This document shows, piece by piece, positions 54,927 to 64,000 of a DNA stretch of 64,000 nt. Every line of letters begins with the position of its first letter. The stretch's first letter is position 1. The translations under genes were made by a program, and so were the position numbers. This stretch comes from Lautropia dentalis (GTDB taxonomy: Bacteria; Pseudomonadota; Gammaproteobacteria; Burkholderiales; Burkholderiaceae_E). The notes beneath the pieces were generated by a model that saw nothing but the letters and a program-made list of their open reading frames with translations, ran no database searches and had not been told where the DNA came from. The stretch is from assembly GCF_003892345.1 (NCBI RefSeq), contig NZ_RRUE01000001.1, positions 152,998 through 216,997 on the forward strand, given 5' to 3'.

Positions 54927-56044
54927 GCTGGTCCCATCCCGTTGAAGACATTGGCGGCCTGCTGGCGCTTGAGCTGTTCGGCAAAGTCCAGCATGCGTTC
55001 CAGCGGCTTGCGGGCTGCCTGGCCCAGTGCGCTGTCCAGCAGGATCTCGTTGTGGCCGTGACGCAGTGCGTCGTGGATGCCCACCAGGCCGTTCATGGCC
55101 ATCCAGGGGCAGAAGGCGCAGCTCTTGCAGGTGCCGCCGTTACCGGCCGTGGGGGCCGCCAGGAAGGTCTTGTGAGGCGCCTGCTTGCGCATTTCGTGCA
55201 GGATGCCCTGGTCGGTGGCCACGATGAAGGTCTGTTCGGGGCGTTCCACGGCGGCCTTGAGCAGCTTGCTGGTGGAACCCACCACATCGGCCATCTCCAC
55301 CACGCTGGCCGGTGATTCCGGATGCACCAGCACGATGGCATCCGGGTGCTCGGCCTTCAGCGCCAGCAGCTCCTCGGCCTTGAACTCGTCGTGCACGATG
55401 CACGAACCCTGCCACAGCAGCATGTCGGCGCCGGTCTGGCGGCGGATGTAGTCGCCCAGGTGCCGATCCGGTCCCCAGATGAGCTTTTCTCCCCGTTCTT
55501 TGAGGTGGGTGACGATCTCCAGTGCCACTGACGAGGTGACGACCCAGTCGGCACGCGCCTTCACGGCGGCACTGGTGTTGGCATACACCACCACCGTCCG
55601 GTCCGGGTGCTGGTCGCAGAAAGCCGAGAACTCGTCCTCGGGGCAGCCCAGGTCCAGCGAGCATTCCGCTTCCAGGTCCGGCATCAGCACCGTCTTGTCC
55701 GGGCAGAGGATCTTGGCGCTCTCGCCCATGAAGCGCACGCCGGCCACCACCAGCATCCGCGCCGGATGGGAGGCACCGAAGCGGGCCATCTCCAGCGAGT
55801 CGCCCACGCAGCCGCCGGTTTCCAGGGCCAGATCCTGGATGTCGGGATCCACGTAGTAGTGGGCCACCAGCACGGCATTGCGTTCGTGCAGCAGGGCCGC
55901 AATGCGTTCTTTCAACGCCCTGGCCTCATCGGGGCCCAGGGCATCGGGCACCTTGGCCCAGGCCTGCCGGATGCTGCAGGCCGTGGTGGGGGCCTTGGCG
56001 TCGGGCAGGTCATAGTCGAAAACCCTGTGCAGGACTTCCATCAT
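54923..56044 (-). CDS. nadA: Quinolinate synthase NadA
   Basis: Condenses iminoaspartate with dihydroxyacetone phosphate to quinolinate, using a 4Fe-4S cluster. The 373-residue protein shows [41 protein letters not shown] and the C-terminal [15 protein letters not shown]. Two ATGs are adjacent at 56044 and 56041; the frame is open further upstream but without family similarity. It is the first gene of nadA-nadB and diverges from nadQ. Two palindromes occupy the 422-bp gap. Confidence 0.96.
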   Translation of the reverse strand: MMEVLHRVFDYDLPDAKAPTTACSIRQAWAKVPDALGPDEARALKERIAALLHERNAVLVAHYYVDPDIQDLALETGGCVGDSLEMARFGASHPARMLVVAGVRFMGESAKILCPDKTVLMPDLEAECSLDLGCPEDEFSAFCDQHPDRTVVVYANTSAAVKARADWVVTSSVALEIVTHLKERGEKLIWGPDRHLGDYIRRQTGADMLLWQGSCIVHDEFKAEELLALKAEHPDAIVLVHPESPASVVEMADVVGSTSKLLKAAVERPEQTFIVATDQGILHEMRKQAPHKTFLAAPTAGNGGTCKSCAFCPWMAMNGLVGIHDALRHGHNEILLDSALGQAARKPLERMLDFAEQLKRQQAANVFNGMGPA

Positions 56045-56147
56045 CGTCGGGATCCTCTTTGGTGGGTGCGGGGTTATGGGCTGTGCGGGACAGCAGGGCG
56101 GGTGAGGGTTGGTGGTGGGGGGCGGGAATGTCTGCCGGCCGTCACTA

Positions 56148-56168
56148 TTATGCTCAGTTTGAGCATAA
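56148..56168. promoter_or_regulatory. NadQ/NrtR operator 1 (nadA side)
   Basis: Perfect inverted repeat TTATGCTCA-GTT-TGAGCATAA, 104 bp before the nadA start. Its arms are identical to those of operator 2. Confidence 0.85.
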
Positions 56169-56364
56169 TTGATCGGAACACAGGAATCGACCGGAACCCA
56201 TGCCGTGTCCGAACAGGTCACAACGAGGGAAGCGATGGTGCGATGCGCGCCGGACCTTCCGTTCCGGGGTCTTCATGCGGTGCTCCGCACACCAGACCCC
56301 TTGCATCGGAAACGGCGTACAGGGCGGCATGGACTCCGGAACCTTCGGATCCGCGTCGTCATGC

Positions 56365-56385
56365 TTATGCTCAGGTTGAGCATAA
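56365..56385. promoter_or_regulatory. NadQ/NrtR operator 2 (nadQ side)
   Basis: Perfect inverted repeat TTATGCTCA-GGT-TGAGCATAA, 82 bp before the regulator start. The spacing to operator 1 is 217 bp between equivalent bases. Confidence 0.85.
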
Positions 56386-56466
56386 TAGGAGCGTCTCATT
56401 GTCCCTGTCAAACGATCACCCTTCCGGGCGGGTAGAATTTTCGTAACCCTCTCGGATTTCTGCTGG

Positions 56467-57411
56467 ATGGATGCCTCTCTCGAACAGACCGGCGCGGCGC
56501 AAGGCATCGTCGAGCTGGTCACGGTGCTGGTTGCGGTGACGGACTTCAAGGCCCGTGTACTGACCGTGGGCAACGGCACCATGCTGCCGCAAGGGCCGCT
56601 GTCGCCCGTGCATCGCTCGCTGCAGTCGGGCGTGCGGCTGTGGGTGGCGCAGAAGACCGCGCAGCCGATGGGCTATGTGGAGCAGCTCTACACCTTCGTG
56701 GATACCCGGCGTCAGAACGACCAGGGGCTGCCGGTGCTGTACGTGAGCTACCTGGGACTGGTGAGCGAGGCCAACGAGACGGAGCTGAGCCCGGATGCGC
56801 GCTGGTTCGACTGGTACGACTATTTCCCGTGGGAAGACCTGCGCGATGGCCGGCGGGACTGGATCGCCCGCGTGATCCTGCCCCGGCTGGATGCCTGGGT
56901 GGCGCAGGCCGGGGCGGCAGCCGCGCGCCGGGAGCGTCGCAGCCGGGTTGACTTGCTGTGGGGGCTGCCGCCCTGCGAGTGGTCGGAGGAGCGCACGCTG
57001 CAGCGCTACGAGCTGCTCTATGAGGCGGGGCTGGTGCCGGAGTCGCTGCATCTGCAGGCGGACTTCGACATGGCACTGACAGGCCGCGCCATGCAGCACG
57101 ATCATCGCCGCGTGCTGGCCACGGCCGTGTCGCGGCTGCGCGCCAAGATCAAGTACCGGCCGGTCATCTTCGACCTGATGCCCGAGCGCTTCAGCCTGCT
57201 GCAGCTGCAGAAGAGCGTGGAGGCGCTGGTGGGCTGCGAGCTGCACAAGCAGAATTTCCGCCGTCAGGTCCTGCATCAGGGGCTGCTGAAGCCTATCGAC
57301 CAGAGCACGGCGACCTCGCGCGGCCGTCCGGCCCGTCTGTATCGCTTTCACGAGAGCGTGCTGTCCGAAAGCCTCATCTCGGGGGGGCGATTGTCGTTCC
57401 TCAAGGGCTGA
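56467..57411 (+). CDS. nadQ: NadQ/NrtR-family transcriptional regulator of NAD synthesis
   Basis: A 314-residue protein with an N-terminal Nudix-like domain lacking an intact Nudix box (LVTVLVAVTDFKARVLTVG) and a C-terminal winged helix with LQKSVEALVGCELHKQNFRR and RPARLYRF, the NrtR/NadQ pattern. Members sense NAD-related nucleotides and repress nad genes. It lies between nadA and nadC and beside two palindromes, which fits local repression of nadAB and nadQ-nadC. The choice of NadQ over NrtR follows COG4111-type layout and is less certain than the family. Confidence 0.88.
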   Translation: MDASLEQTGAAQGIVELVTVLVAVTDFKARVLTVGNGTMLPQGPLSPVHRSLQSGVRLWVAQKTAQPMGYVEQLYTFVDTRRQNDQGLPVLYVSYLGLVSEANETELSPDARWFDWYDYFPWEDLRDGRRDWIARVILPRLDAWVAQAGAAAARRERRSRVDLLWGLPPCEWSEERTLQRYELLYEAGLVPESLHLQADFDMALTGRAMQHDHRRVLATAVSRLRAKIKYRPVIFDLMPERFSLLQLQKSVEALVGCELHKQNFRRQVLHQGLLKPIDQSTATSRGRPARLYRFHESVLSESLISGGRLSFLKG

Positions 57412-57459
57412 GCGGGCGTCGTGGCATCACACAGAATTAACCCACAAGGAGATCACAGG

Positions 57460-58428
57460 ATGTCGTCGGAATCTGCATCGAACACGCGGCCCATGCCGGG
57501 CCCGGATACCGGAATTTCCGGGGGCGGCGCGCAGAGTATGGATGCGTCACCGTCCGGTCCGGCCGACGTCGGCGGCGTGCCATTCCCGCTGCCCGATGTC
57601 GTGCTGGAGCCGTTCGTGCGACAGGCGCTGGCCGAGGACTTGGGACGGCGTGGCGACATCACGTCGGCTGCCGTCATTCCGCCTTCGGCCACGGCCTGTT
57701 TTGACGTGACCAGTCGTGAGCCGGGCGTGGTGGCCGGGCTGGACCTGGCCCGCCTGGCCTTTCACCTGTTCGATCCGGCCGTGACGTTCCAGGCCCGGGC
57801 GCAGGACGGGCAGCGGGTACGGCCCGGGCAGGTGCTGGCACGCGTGCAGGGGCCGGTGCGTTCGCTGCTGTCGGCCGAACGCACGGCGCTGAATTTCATG
57901 ACGCATCTGAGCGGCATCGCCACCCTGACGGCTGCTGCCGTGGCACAGACAGAGGGCACGGCCGCGCGCATCACCTGCACGCGCAAGACCCTGCCCGGGC
58001 TGCGCGTCCTGCAGAAATACGCGGTGCGCGCTGGCGGGGGCTGCAATCACCGCATGGGTCTGGATGACGCCATCCTGATCAAGGACAACCACCTGGTGCA
58101 TTCCGGCAGCTTGGCGCAGACCCTCCGGCGTGCCCGGCAGGCGGCCGGACACCTCATTCCGCTGGAAGTGGAGGTGGACACGCTGGGTCAGCTGGAAGAG
58201 GCGCTGGAGGCGGGCGCCGACCTGGTGCTGCTCGACAACATGGATGACGAGATGCTGGCGCAGGCCGTGGCGATGTGCCGGGGCAGGGCACGCACCGAGG
58301 CATCCGGCGGCATCACGGTCGAGCGCATTCACCGTGTGGCGGCAACGGGCGTGGACTTCATCGCGCTGGGCTACCTGACCCACAGCAGCCGGTCGCTGGA
58401 CATCGGGCTGGACGAGCCGGTGAGCTGA
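57460..58428 (+). CDS. nadC: Nicotinate-nucleotide pyrophosphorylase (carboxylating) NadC
   Basis: Converts quinolinate and PRPP to nicotinate mononucleotide. The 322-residue protein has the usual motifs RKTLPGLRVLQKYAVRAGGG, HRMGLDDAILIKDNH and EVEVDTLGQLEEALEAGAD. About 45 extra N-terminal residues, rich in Gly, Ser and Pro, precede the family start (PDVVLEPFVRQALAEDLG). The ATG at 57460 is supported by AAGGAGAT. It follows nadQ by 48 bp and is probably cotranscribed. It converges on fghA copy 2 with 108 bp between. Confidence 0.95.
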   Translation: MSSESASNTRPMPGPDTGISGGGAQSMDASPSGPADVGGVPFPLPDVVLEPFVRQALAEDLGRRGDITSAAVIPPSATACFDVTSREPGVVAGLDLARLAFHLFDPAVTFQARAQDGQRVRPGQVLARVQGPVRSLLSAERTALNFMTHLSGIATLTAAAVAQTEGTAARITCTRKTLPGLRVLQKYAVRAGGGCNHRMGLDDAILIKDNHLVHSGSLAQTLRRARQAAGHLIPLEVEVDTLGQLEEALEAGADLVLLDNMDDEMLAQAVAMCRGRARTEASGGITVERIHRVAATGVDFIALGYLTHSSRSLDIGLDEPVS

Positions 58429-58536
58429 AGCAGGCCGTCTGGCCGAGGGGCTGGGTGGGCACCTGGGGTGCTGCCTGCCGCCCGGGCCGGGGACTGAAGC
58501 CGGCGGCAGGACGCCGCCGCATGCGCGAGTTGCAGC

Positions 58537-59397
58537 TTACGGCGCTTCCTGCAGCGCCTGCGCGTGCCACGCAATGTGCTCGCCGATGAAGCTGGCAATG
58601 AAGTAGTAGCTGTGGTCGTAGCCGGGTTGCAGGCGCAGCTCCAGCGGGTGCCTGGTAGCGGCGCAGGCGGCTTCCAGCAGTTCGGGGCGCAGCTGCTCGT
58701 GCAGGTAGGCGTCCTCACCGCCCTGATCGATGAGGATGGGCGGGCGGATGCTGGCGCCATGCTGGCCAGCGGCCAGCGCCTCGACCAGCGCCACGCTATC
58801 CCAGGCCTTCCAGGCCTGCGGATCGTTGCCCAGGTAGGCCCCCAGAACCTTCTGGCCCCAGGGCACCTGCGAGGGGGCCACGATGGGGGCGAAGGCCGAG
58901 ACGCTGCGGTAGCGCTCGGGGTTGCGCAAGGCCACGACCAGCGCACCATGCCCGCCCATCGAATGACCAAGGATGCTGCGCACGTCGCTGGCCGGGAAGT
59001 GGGCTTCCACGAGGGCCGGCAGCTCGTCCACCACGTAGTCGTACATCCGATAGTGGTCGGCCCAGGGGGCCTGGGTGGCGTTCACGTAGAAGCCGGCACC
59101 CTGGCCCAGGTCGTAGCCTTCGTCGTCGGCCACGTCCTTGCCGCGCGGGCTGGTGTCGGGGGCCACTAGGATGAGGCCATGGTGGGCGGCGTGTTGCTGG
59201 GCACCGGCCTTGGTGATGAAGTTCTGCTCGGTGCAGGTCAGGCCCGAAAGCCAGTAGAGCACGGGGCATTTCTCGCCGGCCAGCGCCTGCGGCGGCAGGT
59301 AGACGCCCACGTTCATGAGCGTGCCGGTGGAGGAGGAGGGGTGCTGCCAGACTTCCTGGCGGCCGCCGAAGCAGGCGTGCTGTTCGATCTGTTTCAT
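58537..59397 (-). CDS. fghA: S-formylglutathione hydrolase, copy 2
   Basis: A 286-residue paralog of the gene at 40785, closer to the usual family length. The nucleophile elbow is ILGHSMGGHGALV, with PGYDHSYYFIASFIGEH at the C-terminus. Compared with copy 1 it lacks a few residues after TSPRGKD. The start at 59397 (MKQIEQHACFGGRQEVW) aligns with copy 1. It lies downstream of the interrupted frmA copy 2, so its expression may depend on transcription through that gene. Confidence 0.95.
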   Translation of the reverse strand: MKQIEQHACFGGRQEVWQHPSSSTGTLMNVGVYLPPQALAGEKCPVLYWLSGLTCTEQNFITKAGAQQHAAHHGLILVAPDTSPRGKDVADDEGYDLGQGAGFYVNATQAPWADHYRMYDYVVDELPALVEAHFPASDVRSILGHSMGGHGALVVALRNPERYRSVSAFAPIVAPSQVPWGQKVLGAYLGNDPQAWKAWDSVALVEALAAGQHGASIRPPILIDQGGEDAYLHEQLRPELLEAACAATRHPLELRLQPGYDHSYYFIASFIGEHIAWHAQALQEAP

Positions 59398-59515
59398 CGT
59401 TTTGTGTCCGTGGGACCGGCCGAAGGCATGGCCCGGGAGCTGGCCGAAGGCACGGCCCCGGGGCTGTACCGTCATGTCGGCCGGTTGTGTCGGCCGGTCG
59501 TGTCAGGAAGGGCGC

Positions 59516-60667
<1,152 letters not shown>

Positions 60668-60702
60668 TCACTGTAACACGTCATGGGGCGTGGTTTGGGG
60701 AG

Positions 60703-60891
60703 GGCGCTTTCGGGTGAGGGGCTGTGCTTCATGGAAGACGGCTTTGGGTGATGAGGGCTGTGCTTCGCGGAAGACGTTTTTTGGTGGGGCCTGCGTTTCA
60801 TGGGGGACGCGTTCAGGTGGGGTTCTGTGCCTCATGGAGGACGCTTTCGGGTGGGATTCTGTGCCTGATGGAGGACGCTTCCGGGTGGGGC
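60703..60891. repeat. Tandem array upstream of frmA copy 2
   Basis: Five to six degenerate units of 33-37 bp of the form GCTTTCGGGTGGG...TCATGGAGGAC. Homologous to 42944-43097 but with one more unit. It ends at the inverted-repeat element. Confidence 0.85.
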
Positions 60892-61075
60892 GGCGTGGGG
60901 AGGGGGAGGCCCATGCGGCTCATATGCTCAATCCAGTTTTGTTGCCCACGACCTGCGTCGTGGTCAACAAAGCTGGATGGCTATAAAACTTTGCAACAAC
61001 CGGGCTGCACCCGCCCGTTGCAAAGTTTTCACGCCGACCACGAAATCGCCGCATGGGCCTCCCCCTCCCCACGCC
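60892..61075. repeat. 184-bp element with perfect 28-bp inverted termini, copy 2
   Basis: The arms 60892-60919 and 61048-61075 are perfect reverse complements. Inside are hairpin 1 (60931-60978, ends ATCCAG/CTGGAT, inner ACGAC/GTCGT) and hairpin 2 (12-bp perfect stem, 60986-60997 with 61017-61028). A three-way-junction fold is possible. No open frame fills it. It could be a MITE-like element or a structured RNA. Confidence 0.9.
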
Positions 61076-61368
61076 GCTTCCCGGGTTTGCAGGGTGCGGC
61101 TTCGACGAGCAGGGACTGGTGTCGTACCTGCGGCGTTTCGCTGCATGGGATCATTACCGCTACGGGAGCAACGTTCCGGAGTCTGTGGGGCAGCATTCAG
61201 GAGAAAAGGCGGTGACTAGGCTCCGGACTGAATGGTGTGGCCAGACTGAATGGTGCGGCGTGGTGGCCAGAAACAGAACCGCCCGCGCGGCCGGGGAGGC
61301 TGGCGGGCGGTGGGGAAGCGCTTCTGCCGGTGGGGGCGAAGCGCTTCGGGGGCGCAGGGTGGAGGGGC
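61076..61368. other. Region between the inverted-repeat element and the surface-protein gene
   Basis: Homologous to 43283-43545 and without a convincing gene. It includes the terminator at 61271-61311 and two GAAGCGCTTC-like palindromes (61315-61350). Confidence 0.55.
61271..61311 (-). terminator. Terminator of the surface-protein gene
   Basis: ACCGCCCGC (61278-61286) pairs with GCGGGCGGT (61303-61311), followed on the minus strand by TTCTGTTTCTGG. It lies 58 bp downstream of the stop codon. Confidence 0.6.
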
Positions 61369-64000
61369 TCAGTGCCGCGTTTTCGACAGCGGCTGGCTGG
61401 CGCCGTCGGTGCCCTGCTGGCGGGGGCGGGCGGGGATGCCCTGTTTGCTGTCGAATTTCAGGGCGGGCTGGCCTTTTTCTGTTTGCACGCTGGTGCTGGG
61501 GCCTTGCGCCTGACGGGCCTTGACCTGTTCGATCACTGTGTTGCTGCACGAGCCTTCGATGAAGTCGGCGCGGTGCAGCATGCCCTTGCGGGCGTCGATG
61601 AAGAGGCTGTTGGCATCGCCCACGTTCTGCGGGCTGCTGGTGACGAGGCGGCTTCTGCGGGGCAGGGTGCGGCTGTCGACCTTCAGGACGTGGGTGCGGG
61701 GGCGCAGGCCACAATGGCTGTATTTGCCCTGTTCGTCGGAGACGAGCCAGGTGCCGTTTTCCAGATACAGACGTACGCCGGGGATGCCCAGTTCTTCGCG
61801 GTCCTTGATGGAATTGCCGTTGCAGTCGACGAAGATCTGGCCGGCCAGGCAGGCTTCTTCGGAGAAGATGCCGCCGGTGACCTGTACTTTCCAGCGGGAT
61901 TCGTTGGAGCAGTCGGCCAGACCGGAGGGGCTGCGGGGCGCGACGCACTGGATGTGGGCACGGTTGATGCCGTCACCTTCCTGTGAGCCGACGCCGGCGC
62001 GCAGGCGGTAGGTGATCAGCACATCGCGGCTGCTGGTGCCTGTGCTGCCCGTCAGGCGGCTGCCGGTGGTGTCCGGGTTGCCGGTGCCGGCCGCCGTGTT
62101 GCCTGCCGTGCTGCTGGCGGTTGCGTTGCCGGTGGTGCTGCCCGGCATGTCGATGCGGTCCAGGGTGATGCGCAGTTCGCGGCTGCTGGCCATTTCCACG
62201 TTCGTGGCGGTGGCGTTCTGCACGCGTACGGAGCCGGGTTCGAAGCGGAAGCCGCGCGGCAGCAGATCCACGACCACGGGTTTGATGGCCGGGGTGTTGC
62301 CGGTGTTGCGGATGCGCAGGCGGTAGGCCACCTGTTCACCCAGTTCGACGCTGCGCAGGCCGCTGGATTTCTCGATGACGAGGGTGGTGGATTCGATGGG
62401 TTCCGGTGTGTCCACGCACGCCTGCGAAGTCAGCGGGGTGCTGTTGATGGGCTGCAAGGCACCGTCGTAGTGGGTGAGGCTGACGGTGTTGTGCAGGCCA
62501 TTGCCGCCGGTGGCCGAGCCTGTGGAGGAGGCGATGGAACCGGTGGCCGCGGAGGTGGTCGCGACGCTGCCCGTTCCGGTGCCGGTGCCCACGGCGGTAC
62601 CTGTGGCGGTATTTGTGGCGCCACCCGTTGTGCAGCGGTTGTTGTGTGTGCTGCTGCCGAAGGGTACGCGGATGCGGCTGGTCATGCGGTAGACGTGCCG
62701 GCCGCTGTGGCCGGTGGTGGTGTCCTGCATTTTCAGGACACGGCGGCTGGCGAGCGGCCACTGCACGGTGCCATTGGTCAGTGTGATGGGGGTGATGTTC
62801 AGTGGCTGCAGGCTGTTCTGGCCGCGGCTGGTGCGTGAAGGTGTCTGGCCCGTGCGGTTGTCGTTCGCTGCGCTGGGGGTAGCGTTCGTGCGCAACGACT
62901 GGCCATCGCGTCCGGTGCGGCTGGCGCTGCCTGCGTCGTCATCGCCGTCATCGCTTTCCAGCGTGACCTGGGTGGACACGACCTGCACATCGGGGTCGAA
63001 GGCGGGGGTATCGGTCAGGTCGTAGGTGGCATCGACGCCGCTCTGGTGGGTGACGGTGACGATGTGCTGCACCGTGTATTCGTTGGCGGTACCGGCCACG
63101 AGTGCGGGTTCACCGACCACGGATTTTTCCACCCGGATGCTGGCGGGGATGTCCTTGAGGGTGAAGCGGCAGCCGATGTTGGCACGGTTGCCGGTGACGA
63201 GGAAGGGGCCGTTCTGCGTCTGGCCATCGACGACGTAGGTGTCCTGCAGGGTGCCGCCATCGCAGGCCCAGCTGCCGGTCTGGTAGCCGGGCAGGGACAG
63301 GCCGGTGAGTTTATACACGCCGGGGGCCACGGGCACCGGATCGGAGGATTCGGATTTTTTCGGGCTGCGGATTTCCTTGCCCTGGCCGGATGCGGAGACG
63401 GTGTTGTCGTCGGCGGTGGCGGTGCCGCCGTACTGGTTGATGATGTCGAGTTTGAGCGACAGGCTCACGGGGGCGTCGCTGTGGTTGATGGTGCAGACCA
63501 CGTTGTCGCCGTTGGCCAGCGTCACGTCGGCATCGCCTTTTTTGGCATTGCCGCTGTCTTCGGTGATGATGGTGACATCGCGGACCGAAGTACGGCCGGC
63601 TGCGCTGCTGCCGGTAGTGCCGGAAACAGTACCCGAAGCATTCGACGTGGCACCGGATGCAGAGCCGCCTGCTGCGCCCTGGGCGGCATCATCCGTGCTG
63701 ACCGTGCACGACCAGGCGCCCGGTACATAAATGGGTTTGCCGTCGCTGTCGAGCAGATTGGTGGCGTGCAGGCGGTAGCTGCCGGGCAGCACCTGCACCG
63801 AGGTTACGGTCGGGGTGCCGGTCTTGCCGGACAGCGCAGCGGTCTGGGTGCTTCCACCGTTTCCGCTGCCACCGTTGCCACCATGACCTGTGTTGCCACC
63901 GTTTCCGGCATTGCCGCCATTTCCACCCGATCCGCCATTATTGCCGGAACCACCATTGCCGCCATTCTGGCCGGACAGCGGCCCCGTGGCGCTGAGGTCG
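61369..64000 (-). CDS. Large Gly/Asn-rich surface protein with DUF11-like and SdrD-B-like domains, 5' part outside the window
   Basis: At least 877 codons are visible and the frame is open to the window edge. The visible N-terminal part is an NGG repeat (for example GGNGGNAGNGGNTGHGG). It is followed by several beta-rich modules with Ser/Thr/Gly linkers, a DUF11-like module (ELGEQVAYRLRIRNTGNTPA) and near the end an SdrD-B/Cna-B-like module (GQIFVDCNGNSIKDREELGI; VRLYLENGTWLVSDEQGKY). No LPXTG or autotransporter barrel is present at the C-terminus, which ends in a charged low-complexity tail. Probably an exported adhesin-like protein. GTG 63798 is in frame but not the start. Confidence 0.82.
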   Translation of the reverse strand, partial: DLSATGPLSGQNGGNGGSGNNGGSGGNGGNAGNGGNTGHGGNGGSGNGGSTQTAALSGKTGTPTVTSVQVLPGSYRLHATNLLDSDGKPIYVPGAWSCTVSTDDAAQGAAGGSASGATSNASGTVSGTTGSSAAGRTSVRDVTIITEDSGNAKKGDADVTLANGDNVVCTINHSDAPVSLSLKLDIINQYGGTATADDNTVSASGQGKEIRSPKKSESSDPVPVAPGVYKLTGLSLPGYQTGSWACDGGTLQDTYVVDGQTQNGPFLVTGNRANIGCRFTLKDIPASIRVEKSVVGEPALVAGTANEYTVQHIVTVTHQSGVDATYDLTDTPAFDPDVQVVSTQVTLESDDGDDDAGSASRTGRDGQSLRTNATPSAANDNRTGQTPSRTSRGQNSLQPLNITPITLTNGTVQWPLASRRVLKMQDTTTGHSGRHVYRMTSRIRVPFGSSTHNNRCTTGGATNTATGTAVGTGTGTGSVATTSAATGSIASSTGSATGGNGLHNTVSLTHYDGALQPINSTPLTSQACVDTPEPIESTTLVIEKSSGLRSVELGEQVAYRLRIRNTGNTPAIKPVVVDLLPRGFRFEPGSVRVQNATATNVEMASSRELRITLDRIDMPGSTTGNATASSTAGNTAAGTGNPDTTGSRLTGSTGTSSRDVLITYRLRAGVGSQEGDGINRAHIQCVAPRSPSGLADCSNESRWKVQVTGGIFSEEACLAGQIFVDCNGNSIKDREELGIPGVRLYLENGTWLVSDEQGKYSHCGLRPRTHVLKVDSRTLPRRSRLVTSSPQNVGDANSLFIDARKGMLHRADFIEGSCSNTVIEQVKARQAQGPSTSVQTEKGQPALKFDSKQGIPARPRQQGTDGASQPLSKTRH

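Larger units (their letters stand above)
56045..56466. other. Regulatory region between nadA and nadQ
   Basis: The 422-bp gap contains the two 21-bp operators and no convincing gene. Each operator overlaps a CATAAT that could be a -10 box for its own transcript, pointing outwards in opposite directions. Confidence 0.7.

Noticed and set aside
60892..61075. Inverted-repeat element as a tRNA or tRNA-like gene
   Set aside because: The fold has two hairpins on a long terminal stem, without a T-loop, D-loop or 7-bp acceptor stem.

Overview
The window is high-GC DNA with the gene content of a betaproteobacterium, most likely in the Burkholderiales. Indicators are three-subunit PntAA/PntAB/PntB transhydrogenase, yajC-secD-secF beside tgt and queA, glcEF, class III formaldehyde dehydrogenase with its hydrolase, and a NadQ/NrtR-type NAD regulator. 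Repeat-rich, Gly/Asn/Ser-rich proteins are unusually frequent; a Lautropia-like source is possible but that is only a guess. No phage or integrase genes are visible.

Layout. 0-12 kb is mostly housekeeping: glcE (cut by the window start) and glcF, a divergent pair of DUF4870-like membrane proteins, marC, the pnt operon, mnmA, a secreted protein and purB. 12-18.8 kb is accessory: small membrane proteins, a tandem pair of YIP1-like proteins, a parDE-like toxin-antitoxin pair fused by overlaps to a rhodanese gene, a hexameric tyrosine-coordinated haem protein, a repeat-rich lipoprotein and a YagU-like protein. 18.9-24.9 kb holds secF, secD, yajC, tgt and queA on the minus strand, then tRNA-Leu(CAA) at 25.2 kb.

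25.5-61.3 kb is built from interleaved segmental duplications. Block A is a TsuA/YeeE-type transporter, a three-domain rhodanese lipoprotein, a GST and a very large YdiJ-type FAD/Fe-S dehydrogenase. It occurs at 25.5-35.6 kb and again at 43.9-53.1 kb in the same order and orientation. Block B is fghA, frmA, a tandem array and a 184-bp inverted-repeat element. It occurs at 40.8-43.5 kb and 58.5-61.3 kb. Each A copy has its own insertion: in A1 a small secreted-protein operon (28.4-31.2 kb); in A2 an XRE regulator, a broken ydiJ fragment, an IS3-family remnant, an AT-richer alpha/beta hydrolase gene and a GST fragment. The second frmA carries an in-frame TAG. Between the blocks lie a TonB siderophore receptor with a Fur-like site, three tandem paralogous membrane proteins of unknown function (the first with a long Ser/Arg repeat tail), and the NAD synthesis locus nadBA / nadQ-nadC with two identical palindromic operators. 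The window ends inside a large Gly/Asn-rich surface protein with an SdrD-B-like domain.

How the genes fit together. The block A transporter and rhodanese lipoprotein look like a sulfane-sulfur acquisition pair. FrmA and FghA detoxify formaldehyde through glutathione. PntAB supplies NADPH, and the nad genes supply its cofactor. The strongest candidates for an undescribed system are the three LCxxxPCxV membrane paralogs (38.5-40.75 kb) and the structured 184-bp element found with both frmA copies.
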